This document shows positions 46,191-61,900 of a stretch of 64,000 nt of DNA, piece by piece; positions within the stretch are counted from its first letter, which is position 1, and every line of letters begins with the position of its first letter. Below the pieces are notes generated by a model. It did not search any database. It saw only the letters and a list, made by a program, of their open reading frames with translations, and was not told the origin of the DNA. A program made the position numbers and the translations under genes. The DNA lies in the NCBI GenBank assembly GCA_026874595.1, contig CM049315.1, positions 4,026,664-4,090,663 of the forward strand. The letters run 5' to 3'. This DNA comes from Sipunculus nudus (Eukaryota; Annelida; Sipuncula; Golfingiida; Sipunculidae).

Positions 46191-49100
46191 GTCGATACAG
46201 GCAGCGCCTCCTGGGGGCTTAACAGACTATTAATGGTAGCTATTGAATGGACGGTTGATAAGGATAAGGATTATATGATAAGGATTTTTGATACAGGCAG
46301 CGCCTCCTGGGGGCATTACAGACTATTAATGGTAGCTATTGAATGGACGGTTGATAAGTATAAGGATTATATGATAAGGATTATATGATACAGGCAGCGC
46401 CTCCTGGGGCTTAACAGACTATTAATGGTAGCTATTGAATGGACGGTTGATAAGTATAAGGATTATATGATAAGGATTATATGATACAGGCAGCGCCTCC
46501 TGGGGGCATTACAGACTATTAATGGTAGCTATTGAATGGACGGTTGATAAGTATAAGGATTATATGATAAGGATTATATGGTACAGGCAGCACCTCCTGG
46601 GGGCTTAACAGACTATTAATGGTAGCTATTGAATGGACGGTTGATAAGTATAAGGATTATATGATAAGGATTATATGACACAGGCAGCGCCTCCTGGGGG
46701 CATTACAGACTATTAATGGTAGCTATTGAATGGACGGTTGATAAGTATAAGGATTATATGATAAGGATTATATGATACAGGCAGCGCCTCCTGGGGGCTT
46801 AACAGACTATTAATGGTAGCTATTGAATGGACGGTTGATAAGTATAAGGATTATATGATAAGGATTATATGATACAGGCAGCGCCTCCTGGGGGCATTAC
46901 AGACTATTAATGGTAGCTATTGAATGGACGGTTGATAAGTATAAGGATTATATGATAAGGATTATATGATACAGGCAGCGCCTCCTGGGGGCATTACAGA
47001 CTATTAATGGTAGCTATTGAATGGACGGTTGATAAGGATAAGGATTATATGATAAGGATTATATGATACAGGCAGCGCCTCCTGGGGGCTTAACAGACTA
47101 TTAATGGTAGCTATTGAATGGACGGTTGATAAGTATAAGGATTATATGATAAGGATTATATGATACAGGCAGCGCCTCCTGGGGCTTAACAGACTATTAA
47201 TGGTAGCTATTGAATGGACGGTTGATAAGTATAAGGATTATATGATAAGGATTATATGATACAGGCAGCGCCTCCTGGGGGCATTACAGACTATTAATGG
47301 TAGCTATTGAATGGACGGTTGATAAGTATAAGGATTATATGATAAGGATTATATGATACAGGCAGCGCCTCCTGGGGGCATTACAGACTATTAATGGTAG
47401 CTATTGAATGGACGGTTGATAAGTATAAGGATTATATGATAAGGATTATATGATACAGGCAGCGCCTCCTGGGGGCATTACAGACTATTAATGGTAGCTA
47501 TTGAATGGACGGTTGATAAGTATAAGGATTATATGATAAGGATTATATGGTACAGGCAGCACCTCCTGGGGGCTTAACAGACTATTAATGGTAGCTATTG
47601 AATGGACGGTTGATAAGTATAAGGATTATATGATAAGGATTATATGATACAGGCAGCACCTCCTGGGGGCTTAACAGACTATTAATGGTAGCTATTGAAT
47701 GGACGGTTGATAAGTATAAGGATTATATGATAAGGATTATATGATACAGGCAGCGCCTCCTGGGGGCATTACAGACTATTAATGGTAGCTATTGAATGGA
47801 CGGTTGATAAGTATAAGGATTATATGATAAGGATTATATGATACAGGCAGCGCCTCCTGGGGGCATTACAGACTATTAATGGTAGCTATTGAATGGACGG
47901 TTGATAAGTATAAGGATTATATGATAAGGATTATATGATACAGGCAGCGCCTCCTGGGGGCATTACAGACTATTAATGGTAGCTATTGAATGGACGGTTG
48001 ATAAGTATAAGGATTATATGATAAGAATTATATGGTAAAGGCAGCACCTCCTGAGGGCTTAACAGACTATTAATGGTAGCTATTGAATGGACGGTTGATA
48101 AGTATAAGGATTATATGATAAGGATTATATGATACAGGCAGCGCCTCCTGGGGGCATTACAGACTATTAATGGTAGCTATTGAATGGACGATTGATAAGT
48201 ATAAGGATTATATGATAAGGATTATATGGTACAGGCAGCACCTCCTGGGGGCTTAACAGACTATTAATGGTAGCTATTGAATGGACGGTTGATAAGGATA
48301 AGGATTATATGATAAGGATTTTTTATACAGGCAGCGCCTCCTGGGGGCATTACAGACTATTAATGGTAGCTATTGAATGGACGGTTGATAAGTATAAGGA
48401 TTATATGATAAGGATTATATGGTACAGGCAGCACCTCCTGGGGGCTTAACAGACTATTAATGGTAGCTATTGAATGGACGGTTGATAAGGATAAGGATTA
48501 TATGATAAGGATTTTTTATACAGGCAGCACCTCCTGGGGGGTTAACAGACTATTAATGGTAGCTATTGAATGGACGGTTGATAAGTATAAGGATTATATG
48601 ATAAGGATTATATGATACAGGCAGCACCTCCTGGGGGCTTAACAGACTATTAATGGTAGCTATTGAATGGACGGTTGATAAGTATAAGCATTATATGATA
48701 AGGATTATATGATACAGGCAGCGCCTCCTGGGGGCATTACAGACTATTAATGGTAGCTATTGAATGGACGGTTGATAAGTATAAGGATTATATGATAAGG
48801 ATTATATGATACAGGCAGCGCCTCCTGGGGGCATTACAGACTATTAATGGTAGCTATTGAATGGACGGTTGATAAGTATAAGAATTATATGATAAGGATT
48901 ATATGATACAGGCAGCGCCTCCTGGGGGCATTACAGACTATTAATGGTAGCTATTGAATGGACGGTTGATAAGTATAAGGATTATATGATAAGGATTATA
49001 TGATACAGGCAGCGCCTCCTGGGGGCATTACAGACTATTAATGGTAGCTATTGAATGGACGGTTGATAAGTATAAGGATTATATGATAAGGATTATATGA

Positions 49101-49769
49101 TACAGGCAGCGCCTCCTGGGGGCATTACAGACTATTAATGGTAGCTATTGAATGGACGGTTGATAAGTATAAGGATTATATGATAAGGATTATATGATAC
49201 AGGCAGCGCCTCCTGGGGGCATTACAGACTATTAATGGTAGCTATTGAATGGACGGTTGATAAGTATAAGGATTATATGATAAGGATTATATGATACAGG
49301 CAGCGCCTCCTGGGGGCTTAACAGACTATTAATGGTAGCTATTGAATGGACGGTTGATAAGTATAAGGATTATATGATAAGGATTATATGATACAGGCAG
49401 CGCCTCCTGGGGGCATTACAGACTATTAATGGTAGCTATTGAATGGACGGTTGATAAGTATAAGGATTATATGATAAGGATTATATGATACAGGCAGCGC
49501 CTCCTGGGGGCATTACAGACTATAAATGGTAGCTATTGAATGGACGGTTGATAAGTATAAGGATTATATGATAAGGATTATATGATACAGGCAGCGCCTC
49601 CTGGGGGCATTACAGACTATTAATGGTAGCTATTGAATGGACGGTTGATAAGTATAAGGATTATATGATAAGGATTATATGATACAGGCAGCGCCTCCTG
49701 GGGGCATTACAGACTATTAATGGTAGCTATTGAATGGACGGTTGATAAGTATAAGGATTATATGATAAG

Positions 49770-52700
49770 AATTATATGGTACAGGCAGCACCTCCTGGGG
49801 GCATTACAGACAATTAATGGTAGCTATTGAATGGACGGTTGATAAGTATAAGGATTATATGATAAGGATTATATGATACAGGCAGCGCCTCCTGGGGGCA
49901 TTACAGACTATTAATGGTAGCTATTGAATGGACGGTTGATAAGTATAAGGATTATATGATAAGGATTATATGATACAGGCAGCGCCTCCTGGGGGCATTA
50001 CAGACTATTAATGGTAGCTATTGAATGGACGGTTGATAAGTATAAGGATTATATGATAAGGATTATATGATACAGGCAGCACCTCCTGGGGCTTAACAGA
50101 CTATTAATGGTAGCTATTGAATGGACGGTTGATAAGTATAAGGATTATATGATAAGGATTATATGATACAGGCAGCGCCTCCTGGGGGCATTACAGACTA
50201 TTAATGGTAGCTATTGAATGGACGGTTGATAAGTATAAGGATTATATGATAAGGATTATATGATACAGGCAGCACCTCCTGGGGCTTAACAGACTATTAA
50301 TGGTAGCTATTGAATGGACGGTTGATAAGTATAAGGATTATATGATAAGGATTATATGATACAGGCAGCGCCTCCTGGGGGCATTACAGACTATTAATGG
50401 TAGCTATTGAATGGACGGTTGATAAGTATAAGGATTATATGATAAGGATTATATGATACAGGCAGCACCTCCTGGGGCTTAACAGACTATTAATGGTAGC
50501 TATTGAATGGACGGTTGATAAGTATAAGGATTATATGATAAGGATTATATGATACAGGCAGCGCCTCCTGGGGGCATTACAGACTATTAATGGTAGCTAT
50601 TGAATGGACGGTTGATAAGTATAAGGATTATATGATAAGGATTATATGATACAGGCAGCACCTCCTGGGGCTTAACAGACTATTAATGGTAGCTATTGAA
50701 TGGACGGTTGATAAGTATAAGGATTATATGATAAGGATTATATGATACAGGCAGCGCCTCCTGGGGGCATTACAGACTATTAATGGTAGCTATTGAATGG
50801 ACGGTTGATAAGTATAAGGATTATATGATAAGGATTATATGATACAGGCAGCACCTCCTGAGGGCTTAACAGACTATTAATGGTAGCAGTTGAACTGACG
50901 GTTGATAAGTATAGGGATTATATGATAAGGATTATATGATACAGGCAGCGCCTCCTGAGGGCTTAACAGACTATTAATGGTAGCTATTGAATGGACGGTT
51001 GATAAGTATAAGGATTATATGATAAGGATTATATGATACAGGCAGCACTTCCTGGGGGCATTACAGACTATTAATGGTAGCTTTTGAATGGACGGTTGAT
51101 AAGTATAAGGATTATATGATAAGGATTATATGATACAGGCAGCGCCTCCTGGGGGCATTACAGACTATTAATGGTAGCTATTGAATGGACGGTTGATAAG
51201 TATAAGGATTATATGATAAGGATTATATGATACAGGCAGCACTTCCTGGGGGCATTACAGACTATTAATGGTAGCTATTGAATGGACGGTTGATAAGTAT
51301 AAGGATTATATGATAAGGATTATATGATACAGGCAGCGCCTCCTGGGGGCATTACAGACTATTAATGGTAGCTATTGAATGGACGGTTGATAAGTATAAG
51401 GATTATATGATAAGGATTATATGATACAGGCAGCACCTCCTGGGGCTTAACAGACTATTAATGGTATCTATTGAATGGACGGTTGATAAGTATAAGGATT
51501 ATATGATAAGGATTATATGATACAGGCAGCACCTCCTGGGGGCATTACAGACTATTAATGGTAGCTATTGAATGGACGGTTGATAAGTATAAGGATTATA
51601 TGATAAGGATTATATGATACAGGCAGCACCTCCTGGGGGCATTACAGACTATTAATGGTAGCTATTGAATGGACGGTTGATAAGTATAAGGATTATATGA
51701 TAAGGATTATATGATACAGGCAGCGCCTCCTGGGGGCATTACAGACTATTAATGGTAGCTATTGAATGGACGGTTGATAAGTATAAGGATTATATGATAA
51801 GGATTATATGATACAGGCAGCACCTCCTGGGGGCATTACAGACTATTAATGGTAGCTATTGAATGGACGGTTGATAAGTATAAGGATTATATGATAAGGA
51901 TTATATGATACAGGCAGCGCCTCCTGGGGGCATTACAGACTATTAATGGTAGCTATTGAATGGACGGTTGATAAGTATAAGGATTATATGATAAGGATTA
52001 TATGATACAGGCAGCACCTCCTGGGGGCATTACAGACTATTAATGGTAGCTATTGAATGGACGGTTGATAAGTTTAAGGATTATATGATAAGGATTATAT
52101 GATACAGGCAGCGCCTCCTGGGGGCATTACAGACTATTAATGGTAGCTATTGAATGGACGGTTGATAAGTATAAGGATTATATGATAAGGATTATATGAT
52201 ACAGGCAGCACCTCCTGGGGGCATTACAGACTATTAATGGTAGCTATTGAATGGACGGTTGATAAGTATAAGGATTATATGATAAGGATTATATGATACA
52301 GGCAGCGCCTCCTGGGGGCATTACAGACTATTAATGGTAGCTATTGAATGGACGGTTGATAAGTATAAGGATTATATGATAAGGATTATATGATACAGGC
52401 AGCACCTCCTGGGGGCATTACAGACTATTAATGGTAGCTATTGAATGGATGGTTGATAAGTATAAGGATTATATGATAAGGATTATATGATACAGGCAGC
52501 ACCTCCTGAGGGCATTACAGACTATTAATGGTAGCTATTGAACTGACGGTTGATAAGTATAAGGATTATATGATAAGGATTATATGATACAGGCAGCGCC
52601 TCCTGGGGGCATTACAGACTATTAATGGTAGCTATTGAATGGACGGTTGATAAGTATAAGGATTATATGATAAGGATTATATGATACAGGCAGCACCTCC

Positions 52701-55700
52701 TGGGGGCATTACAGACTATTAATGGTAGCTATTGAATGGACGGTTGATAAGTATAAGGATTATATGATAAGGATTATATGATACAGGCAGCGCCTCCTGG
52801 GGGCATTACAGACTATTAATGGTAGCTATTGAATGGACGGTTGATAAGTATAAGGATTATATGATAAGGATTATATGATACAGGCAGCACCTCCTGGGGG
52901 CATTACAGACTATTAATGGTAGCTATTGAATGGACGGTTGATAAGTATAAGGATTATATGATAAGGATTATATGATACAGGCAGCACCTCCTGGGGGCAT
53001 TACAGACTATTAATGGTAGCTATTGAATGGACGGTTGATAAGTATAAGGATTATATGATAAGGATTATATGATACAGGCAGCGCCTCCTGGGGGCATTAC
53101 AGACTATTAATGGTAGCTATTGAATGGACGGTTGATAAGTATAAGGATTATATGATAAGGATTATATGATACAGGCAGCACCTCCTGGGGGCATTACAGA
53201 CTATTAATGGTAGCTATTGAATGGACGGTTGATAAGTATAAGGATTATATGATAAGGATTATATGATACAGGCAGCGCCTCCTGGGGGCATTACAGACTA
53301 TTAATGGTAGCTATTGAATGGACGGTTGATAAGTATAAGGATTATATGATAAGGATTATATGATACAGGCAGCACCTCCTGGGGGCATTACAGACTATTA
53401 ATGGTAGCTATTGAATGGACGGTTGATAAGTATAAGGATTATATGATAAGAATTATATGGTACAGGCAGCACCTCCTGGGGGCATTACAGACAATTAATG
53501 GTAGCTATTGAATGGACGGTTGATAAGTATAAGGATTATATGATAAGGATTATATGATACAGGCAGCGCCTCCTGGGGGCATTACAGACTATTAATGGTA
53601 GCTATTGAATGGACGGTTGATAAGTATAAGGATTATATGATAAGGATTATATGATACAGGCAGCGCCTCCTGGGGGCATTACAGACTATTAATGGTAGCT
53701 ATTGAATGGACGGTTGATAAGTATAAGGATTATATGATAAGGATTATATGATACAGGCAGCACCTCCTGGGGCTTAACAGACTATTAATGGTAGCTATTG
53801 AATGGACGGTTGATAAGTATAAGGATTATATGATAAGGATTATATGATACAGGCAGCGCCTCCTGGGGGCATTACAGACTATTAATGGTAGCTATTGAAT
53901 GGACGGTTGATAAGTATAAGGATTATATGATAAGGATTATATGATACAGGCAGCACCTCCTGGGGCTTAACAGACTATTAATGGTAGCTATTGAATGGAC
54001 GGTTGATAAGTATAAGGATTATATGATAAGGATTATATGATACAGGCAGCGCCTCCTGGGGGCATTACAGACTATTAATGGTAGCTATTGAATGGACGGT
54101 TGATAAGTATAAGGATTATATGATAAGGATTATATGATACAGGCAGCACCTCCTGGGGCTTAACAGACTATTAATGGTAGCTATTGAATGGACGGTTGAT
54201 AAGTATAAGGATTATATGATAAGGATTATATGATACAGGCAGCGCCTCCTGGGGGCATTACAGACTATTAATGGTAGCTATTGAATGGACGGTTGATAAG
54301 TATAAGGATTATATGATAAGGATTATATGATACAGGCAGCACCTCCTGGGGCTTAACAGACTATTAATGGTAGCTATTGAATGGACGGTTGATAAGTATA
54401 AGGATTATATGATAAGGATTATATGATACAGGCAGCGCCTCCTGGGGGCATTACAGACTATTAATGGTAGCTATTGAATGGACGGTTGATAAGTATAAGG
54501 ATTATATGATAAGGATTATATGATACAGGCAGCACCTCCTGAGGGCTTAACAGACTATTAATGGTAGCTATTGAACTGACGGTTGATAAGTATAAGGATT
54601 ATATGATAAGGATTATATGATACAGGCAGCGCCTCCTGAGGGCTTAACAGACTATTAATGGTAGCTATTGAATGGACGGTTGATAAGTATAAGGATTATA
54701 TGATAAGGATTATATGATACAGGCAGCACTTCCTGGGGGCATTACAGACTATTAATGGTAGCTATTGAATGGACGGTTGATAAGTATAAGGATTATATGA
54801 TAAGGATTATATGATACAGGCAGCGCCTCCTGGGGGCATTACAGACTATTAATGGTAGCTATTGAATGGACGGTTGATAAGTATAAGGATTATATGATAA
54901 GGATTATATGATACAGGCAGCACTTCCTGGGGGCATTACAGACTATTAATGGTAGCTATTGAATGGACGGTTGATAAGTATAAGGATTATATGATAAGGA
55001 TTATATGATACAGGCAGCGCCTCCTGGGGGCATTACAGACTATTAATGGTAGCTATTGAATGGACGGTTGATAAGTATAAGGATTATATGATAAGGATTA
55101 TATGATACAGGCAGCACCTCCTGGGGCTTAACAGACTATTAATGGTATCTATTGAATGGACGGTTGATAAGTATAAGGATTATATGATAAGGATTATATG
55201 ATACAGGCAGCACCTCCTGGGGGCATTACAGACTATTAATGGTAGCTATTGAATGGACGGTTGATAAGTATAAGGATTATATGATAAGGATTATATGATA
55301 CAGGCAGCACCTCCTGGGGGCATTACAGACTATTAATGGTAGCTATTGAATGGACGGTTGATAAGTATAAGGATTATATGATAAGGATTATATGATACAG
55401 GCAGCGCCTCCTGGGGGCATTACAGACTATTAATGGTAGCTATTGAATGGACGGTTGATAAGTATAAGGATTATATGATAAGGATTATATGATACAGGCA
55501 GCACCTCCTGGGGGCATTACAGACTATTAATGGTAGCTATTGAATGGACGGTTGATAAGTATAAGGATTATATGATAAGGATTATATGATACAGGCAGCG
55601 CCTCCTGGGGGCATTACAGACTATTAATGGTAGCTATTGAATGGACGGTTGATAAGTATAAGGATTATATGATAAGGATTATATGATACAGGCAGCACCT

Positions 55701-57131
55701 CCTGGGGGCATTACAGACTATTAATGGTAGCTATTGAATGGACGGTTGATAAGTTTAAGGATTATATGATAAGGATTATATGATACAGGCAGCGCCTCCT
55801 GGGGGCATTACAGACTATTAATGGTAGCTATTGAATGGACGGTTGATAAGTATAAGGATTATATGATAAGGATTATATGATACAGGCAGCACCTCCTGGG
55901 GGCATTACAGACTATTAATGGTAGCTATTGAATGGACGGTTGATAAGTATAAGGATTATATGATAAGGATTATATGATACAGGCAGCGCCTCCTGGGGGC
56001 ATTACAGACTATTAATGGTAGCTATTGAATGGACGGTTGATAAGTATAAGGATTATATGATAAGGATTATATGATACAGGCAGCACCTCCTGGGGGCATT
56101 ACAGACTATTAATGGTAGCTATTGAATGGATGGTTGATAAGTATAAGGATTATATGATAAGGATTATATGATACAGGCAGCACCTCCTGAGGGCATTACA
56201 GACTATTAATGGTAGCTATTGAACTGACGGTTGATAAGTATAAGGATTATATGATAAGGATTATATGATACAGGCAGCGCCTCCTGGGGGCATTACAGAC
56301 TATTAATGGTAGCTATTGAATGGACGGTTGATAAGTATAAGGATTATATGATAAGGATTATATGATACAGGCAGCACCTCCTGGGGGCATTACAGACTAT
56401 TAATGGTAGCTATTGAATGGACGGTTGATAAGTATAAGGATTATATGATAAGGATTATATGATACAGGCAGCGCCTCCTGGGGGCATTACAGACTATTAA
56501 TGGTAGCTATTGAATGGACGGTTGATAAGTATAAGGATTATATGATAAGGATTATATGATACAGGCAGCACCTCCTGGGGGCATTACAGACTATTAATGG
56601 TAGCTATTGAATGGACGGTTGATAAGTATAAGGATTATATGATAAGGATTATATGATACAGGCAGCACCTCCTGGGGGCATTACAGACTATTAATGGTAG
56701 CTATTGAATGGACGGTTGATAAGTATAAGGATTATATGATAAGGATTATATGATACAGGCAGCGCCTCCTGGGGGCATTACAGACTATTAATGGTAGCTA
56801 TTGAATGGACGGTTGATAAGTATAAGGATTATATGATAAGGATTATATGATACAGGCAGCACCTCCTGGGGGCATTACAGACTATTAATGGTAGCTATTG
56901 AATGGACGGTTGATAAGTATAAGGATTATATGATAAGGATTATATGATACAGGCAGCGCCTCCTGGGGGCATTACAGACTATTAATGGTAGCTATTGAAT
57001 GGACGGTTGATAAGTATAAGGATTATATGATAAGGATTATATGATACAGGCAGCACCTCCTGGGGGCATTACAGACTATTAATGGTAGCTATTGAATGGA
57101 CGGTTGATAAGTATAAGGATTATATGATAAG
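49770..57131 (+). repeat. 3,681-bp higher-order tandem duplication within the 97-bp satellite
   Basis: Marker variants recur at exactly 3,681 bp: ATTATATGG with ACAATTAATGG (49771/53452), GCACCTCCTGAGGG (50851/54532), AAGTTTAAGG (52070/55751) and GAATGGATGG (52443/56124). The distance equals 38 units of 97 minus five one-base-short units. Copy 1 is about 49770-53450 and copy 2 about 53451-57131. The only differences I noticed are at 50888-50889, 50914 and 51083, so the event is recent. Confidence 0.88.
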
Positions 57132-58956
57132 GATTATATGATACAGGCAGCGCCTCCTGGGGGCATTACAGACTATTAATGGTAGCTATTGAATGGACGG
57201 TTGATAAGTATAAGGATTATATGATAAGGATTATATGATACAGGCAGCACCTCCTGGGGGCATTACAGACTATTAATGGTAGCTATTGAATGGATGGTTG
57301 ATAAGTATAAGGATTATATGATAAGGATTATATGATACAGGCAGCACCTCCTGAGGGCATTACAGACTATTAATGGTAGCTATTGAATGGATGGTTGATA
57401 AGTATAAGGATTATATGATAAGGATTATATGATACAGGCAGCACCTCCTGAGGGCTTAACAGACTATTAATGGTAGCTATTGAATGGACGGTTGATAAGT
57501 ATAAGGATTATATGATAAGGATTATATGATACAGGCAGCGCCTCCTGGGGGCATTACAGACTATTAATGGTAGCTATTGAATGGACGGTTGATAAGTATA
57601 AGGATTATATGATAAGGATTATATGGTACAGGCAGCACCTCCTGGGGGCTTAATAGACTATTAATGGTAGCTATTGAATGGACGGTTGATAAGTATAAGG
57701 ATTATATGATAAGGATTATATGATACAGGCAGCACCTCCTGGGGGCATTACAGACTATTAATGGTAGCTATTGAATGGACGGTTGATAAGTATAAGGATT
57801 ATATGATAAGGATTATATGATACAGGCAGCACCTCCTGGGGGCATTACAGACTATTAATGGTAGCTATTGAATGGACGGTTGATAAGGATAAGGATTATA
57901 TGATAAGGATTATATGACACAGGCAGCACCTCCTGGGGGCATTACAGACTATTAATGGTAGCTATTGAATGGACGGTTGATAAGGATAAGGATTATATGA
58001 TAAGGATTATATGACACAGGCAGCACCTCCTGGGGGCATTACAGACTATTAATGGTAGCTATTGAACTGACGGTTGATAAGTATAAGGATTATATGATAA
58101 GGATTATATGATACAGGCAGCACCTCCTGAGGGCTTAACAGACTATTAATGGTAGCTATTGAATGGACGGTTGATAAGTATAAGGATTATATGATAAGGA
58201 TTATATGATACAGGCAGCACCTCCTGAGGGCTTAACAGACTATTAATGGTAGCTATTGAATGGACGGTTGATAAGTATAAGGATTATATGATAAGGATTA
58301 TATGATACAGGCAGCGCCTCCTGGGGGCATTACAGACTATTAATGGTAGCTATTGAATCGACGGTTGATAAGTATAAGGATTATATGATAAGGATTATAT
58401 GACACAGGCAGCACCTCCTGGGGGCATTACAGACTATTAATGGTAGCTATTGAATGGACGGTTGATAAGTATAAGGATTATATGATAAGGATTATATGAT
58501 ACAGGCAGCACCTCCTGAGGGCTTAACAGACTATTAATGGTAGCTATTGAATGGACGGTTGATAAGTATAAGGATTATATGATAAGGATTATATGATACA
58601 GGCAGCGCCTCCTGGGGGCATTACAGACTATTAATGGTAGCTATTGAATGGACGGTTGATAAGTATAAGGATTATATGATAAGGATTATATGATACAGGC
58701 AGCACCTCCTGAGGGCTTAACAGACTATTAATGGTAGCTATTGAACTGACGGTTGATAAGTATAAGGATTATATGATAAGGATTATATGATACAGGCAGC
58801 GCCTCCTGGGGGCATTACAGACTATTAATGGTAGCTATTGAATGGACGGTTGATAAGTATAAGGATTATATGATAAGGATTATATGATACAGGCAGCGCC
58901 TCCTGGGGGCATTACAGACTATTAATGGTAGCTATTGAATGGACGGTTGATAAGGA

Positions 58957-58994
58957 TAAGGATTATATTATATGATTATTATATATGATAAGGA
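58957..58994 (+). repeat. Aberrant satellite unit with expanded AT segment
   Basis: One unit carries extra AT-rich sequence (GGATTATATTATATGATTAT) within the region where the normal unit has a doubled ATAAGGATTATATG. It looks like slippage or local rearrangement inside the 14-bp doublet. It is the only clear length outlier I found in the array. Confidence 0.7.
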
Positions 58995-61900
58995 TTATAT
59001 GATACAGGCAGCACCTCCTGGGGGCATTACAGACTATTAATGGTAGCTATTGAATGGACGGTTGATAAGTATAAGGATTATATGATAAGGATTATATGAT
59101 ACAGGCAGCGCCTCCTGGGGGCATTACAGACTATTAATGGTAGCTATTGAATGGACGGTTGATAAGTATAAGGATTATATGATAAGGATTATATGATACA
59201 GGCAGCGCCTCCTGGGGGCATTACAGACTATTAATGGTAGCTATTGAATGGACGGTTGATAAGTATAAGGATTATATGATAAGGATTATATGATACAGGC
59301 AGCACCTCCTGAGGGCTTAACAGACTATTAATGGTAGCTATTGAACTGACGGTTGATAAGTATAAGGATTATATGATAAGGATTATATGATACAGGGAGC
59401 GCCTCCTGGGGGCTTAACAGACTATTAATGGTAGCTATTGAATGGACGGTTGATAAGTATAAGGATTATATGATAAGGATTATATGGTACAGGCAGCACC
59501 TCCTGGGGGCATTACAGACTATTAATGGTAGTTATTGAATGGACGGTTGATAAGTATAAGGATTATATGATAAGGATTATATGATACAGGCAGCGCCTCC
59601 TGGGGGCATTACAGACTATTAATGGTAGCTATTGAACTGACGGTTGATAAGTATAAGGATTATATGATAAGGATTATATGATACAGGCAGCGCCTCCTGG
59701 GGGCATTACAGACTATTAATGGTAGTTATTGAATGGATGGTTGATAAGTATAAGGATTATATGATAAGGATTATATGATACAGGCAGCGCCTCCTGGGGG
59801 CATTACAGACTATTAATGGTAGCTATTGAATGGACGGTTGATAAGTATAAGGATTATATGATAAGGATTATATGGTACAGGCAGCACCTCCTGAGGGCTT
59901 AACAGACTATTAATGGTAGCTATTGAATGGACGGTTGATAAGTATAAGGATTATATGATAAGGATTATATGATACAGGCAGCGCCTCCTGGGGGCATTAC
60001 AGACTATTAATGGTAGCTATTGAACTGACGGTTGATCAGTATAAGGATTATATGATAAGGATTATATGATACAGGCAGCGCCTCCTGGGGGCATTACAGA
60101 CTATTAATGGTAGTTATTGAATGGATGGTTGATAAGTATAAGGATTATATGATAAGGATTATATGATACAGGCAGCGCCTCCTGGGGGCATTACAGACTA
60201 TTAATGGTAGCTATTGAATGGACGGTTGATAAGTATAAGGATTATATGATAAGGATTATATGGTACAGGCAGCACCTCCTGAGGGCTTAACAGACTATTA
60301 ATGGTAGCTATTGAACTGACGGTTGATCAGTATAAGGATTATATGATAAGGATTATATGATACAGGCAGCGCCTCCTGGGGGCATTACAGACTATTAATG
60401 GTAGTTATTGAATGGATGGTTGATAAGTATAAGGATTATATGATAAGGATTATATGATACAGGCAGCGCCTCCTGGGGGCATTACAGACTATTAATGGTA
60501 GCTATTGAATGGACGGTTGATAAGTATAAGGATTATATGATAAGGATTATATGGTACAGGCAGCACCTCCTGGGGGCTTAATAGACTATTAATGGTAGCT
60601 ATTGAATGGACGGTTGATAAGTATAAGGATTATAGGATAAGGATTATATGGTACAGGCAGCACCTCCTGGGGGCTTAACAGACTATTAATGGTAGCTATT
60701 GAATGGACGGTTGATAAGTATAAGGATTATATGATAAGGATTATATGATACAGGCAGCGCCTCCTGGGGGCATTACAGACTATTAATGGTAGCTATTGAA
60801 TGGACGGTTGATAAGTATAAGGATTATATGATAAGGATTATATGATACAGGCAGCGCCTCCTGAGGGCTTAACAGACTATTAATGGTAGCTATTGAATGG
60901 ACGGTTGATAAGTATAAGGATTATATGATAAGGATTATATGATACAGGCAGCGCCTCCTGGGGGCATTACAGACTATTAATGGTAGCTATTGAATGGACG
61001 GTTGATAAGTATAAGGATTATATGATAAGGATTATATGATACAGGCAGCACCTCCTGGGGGCATTACAGACTATTAATGGTAGCTATTGAATGGACGGTT
61101 GATAAGTATAAGGATTATATGATAAGGATTATATGATACAGGCAGCACCTCCTGGGGGCTTAACAGACTATTAATGGTAGCTATTGAATGGACGGTTGAT
61201 AAGTATAAGGATTATATGATAAGGATTATATGATACAGGCAGCACCTCCTGGGGGCATTACAGACTATTAATGGTAGCTATTGAATGGACGGTTGATAAG
61301 TATAAGGATTATATGATAAGGATTATATGATACAGGCAGCACCTCCTGGGGGCTTAACAGACTATTAATGGTAGCTATTGAATGGACGGTTGATAAGTAT
61401 AAGGATTATATGATAAGGATTATATGATACAGGCAGCACCTCCTGGGGGCATTACAGACTATTAATGGTAGCTATTGAATGGACGGTTGATAAGTATAAG
61501 GATTATATGATAAGGATTATATGATACAGGCAGCACCTCCTGGGGGCTTAACAGACTATTAATGGTAGCTATTGAATGGACGGTTGATAAGGATAAGGAT
61601 TATATGATAAGGATTATATGATACAGGCAGCACCTCCTGGGGGCATTACAGACTATTAATGGTAGCTATTGAATGGACGGTTGATAAGTATAAGGATTAT
61701 ATGATAAGGATTATATGATACAGGCAGCACCTCCTGGGGGCATTACAGACTATTAATGGTAGCTATTGAATGGACGGTTGATAAGTATAAGGATTATATG
61801 ATAAGGATTATATGATACAGGCAGCACCTCCTTGGGGCTTAACAGACTATTAATGGTAGCTATTGAATGGACGGTTGATAAGGATAAGGATTATATGATA

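Noticed and set aside
46300-48449. Frames with TGSASWGHYRLLMVAIEWTVDK as a repetitive protein gene
   Set aside because: The 97-bp period and recurrent TGATAA stops break every frame within two or three units. Only the read-through from exon 8 is kept as a possibility.
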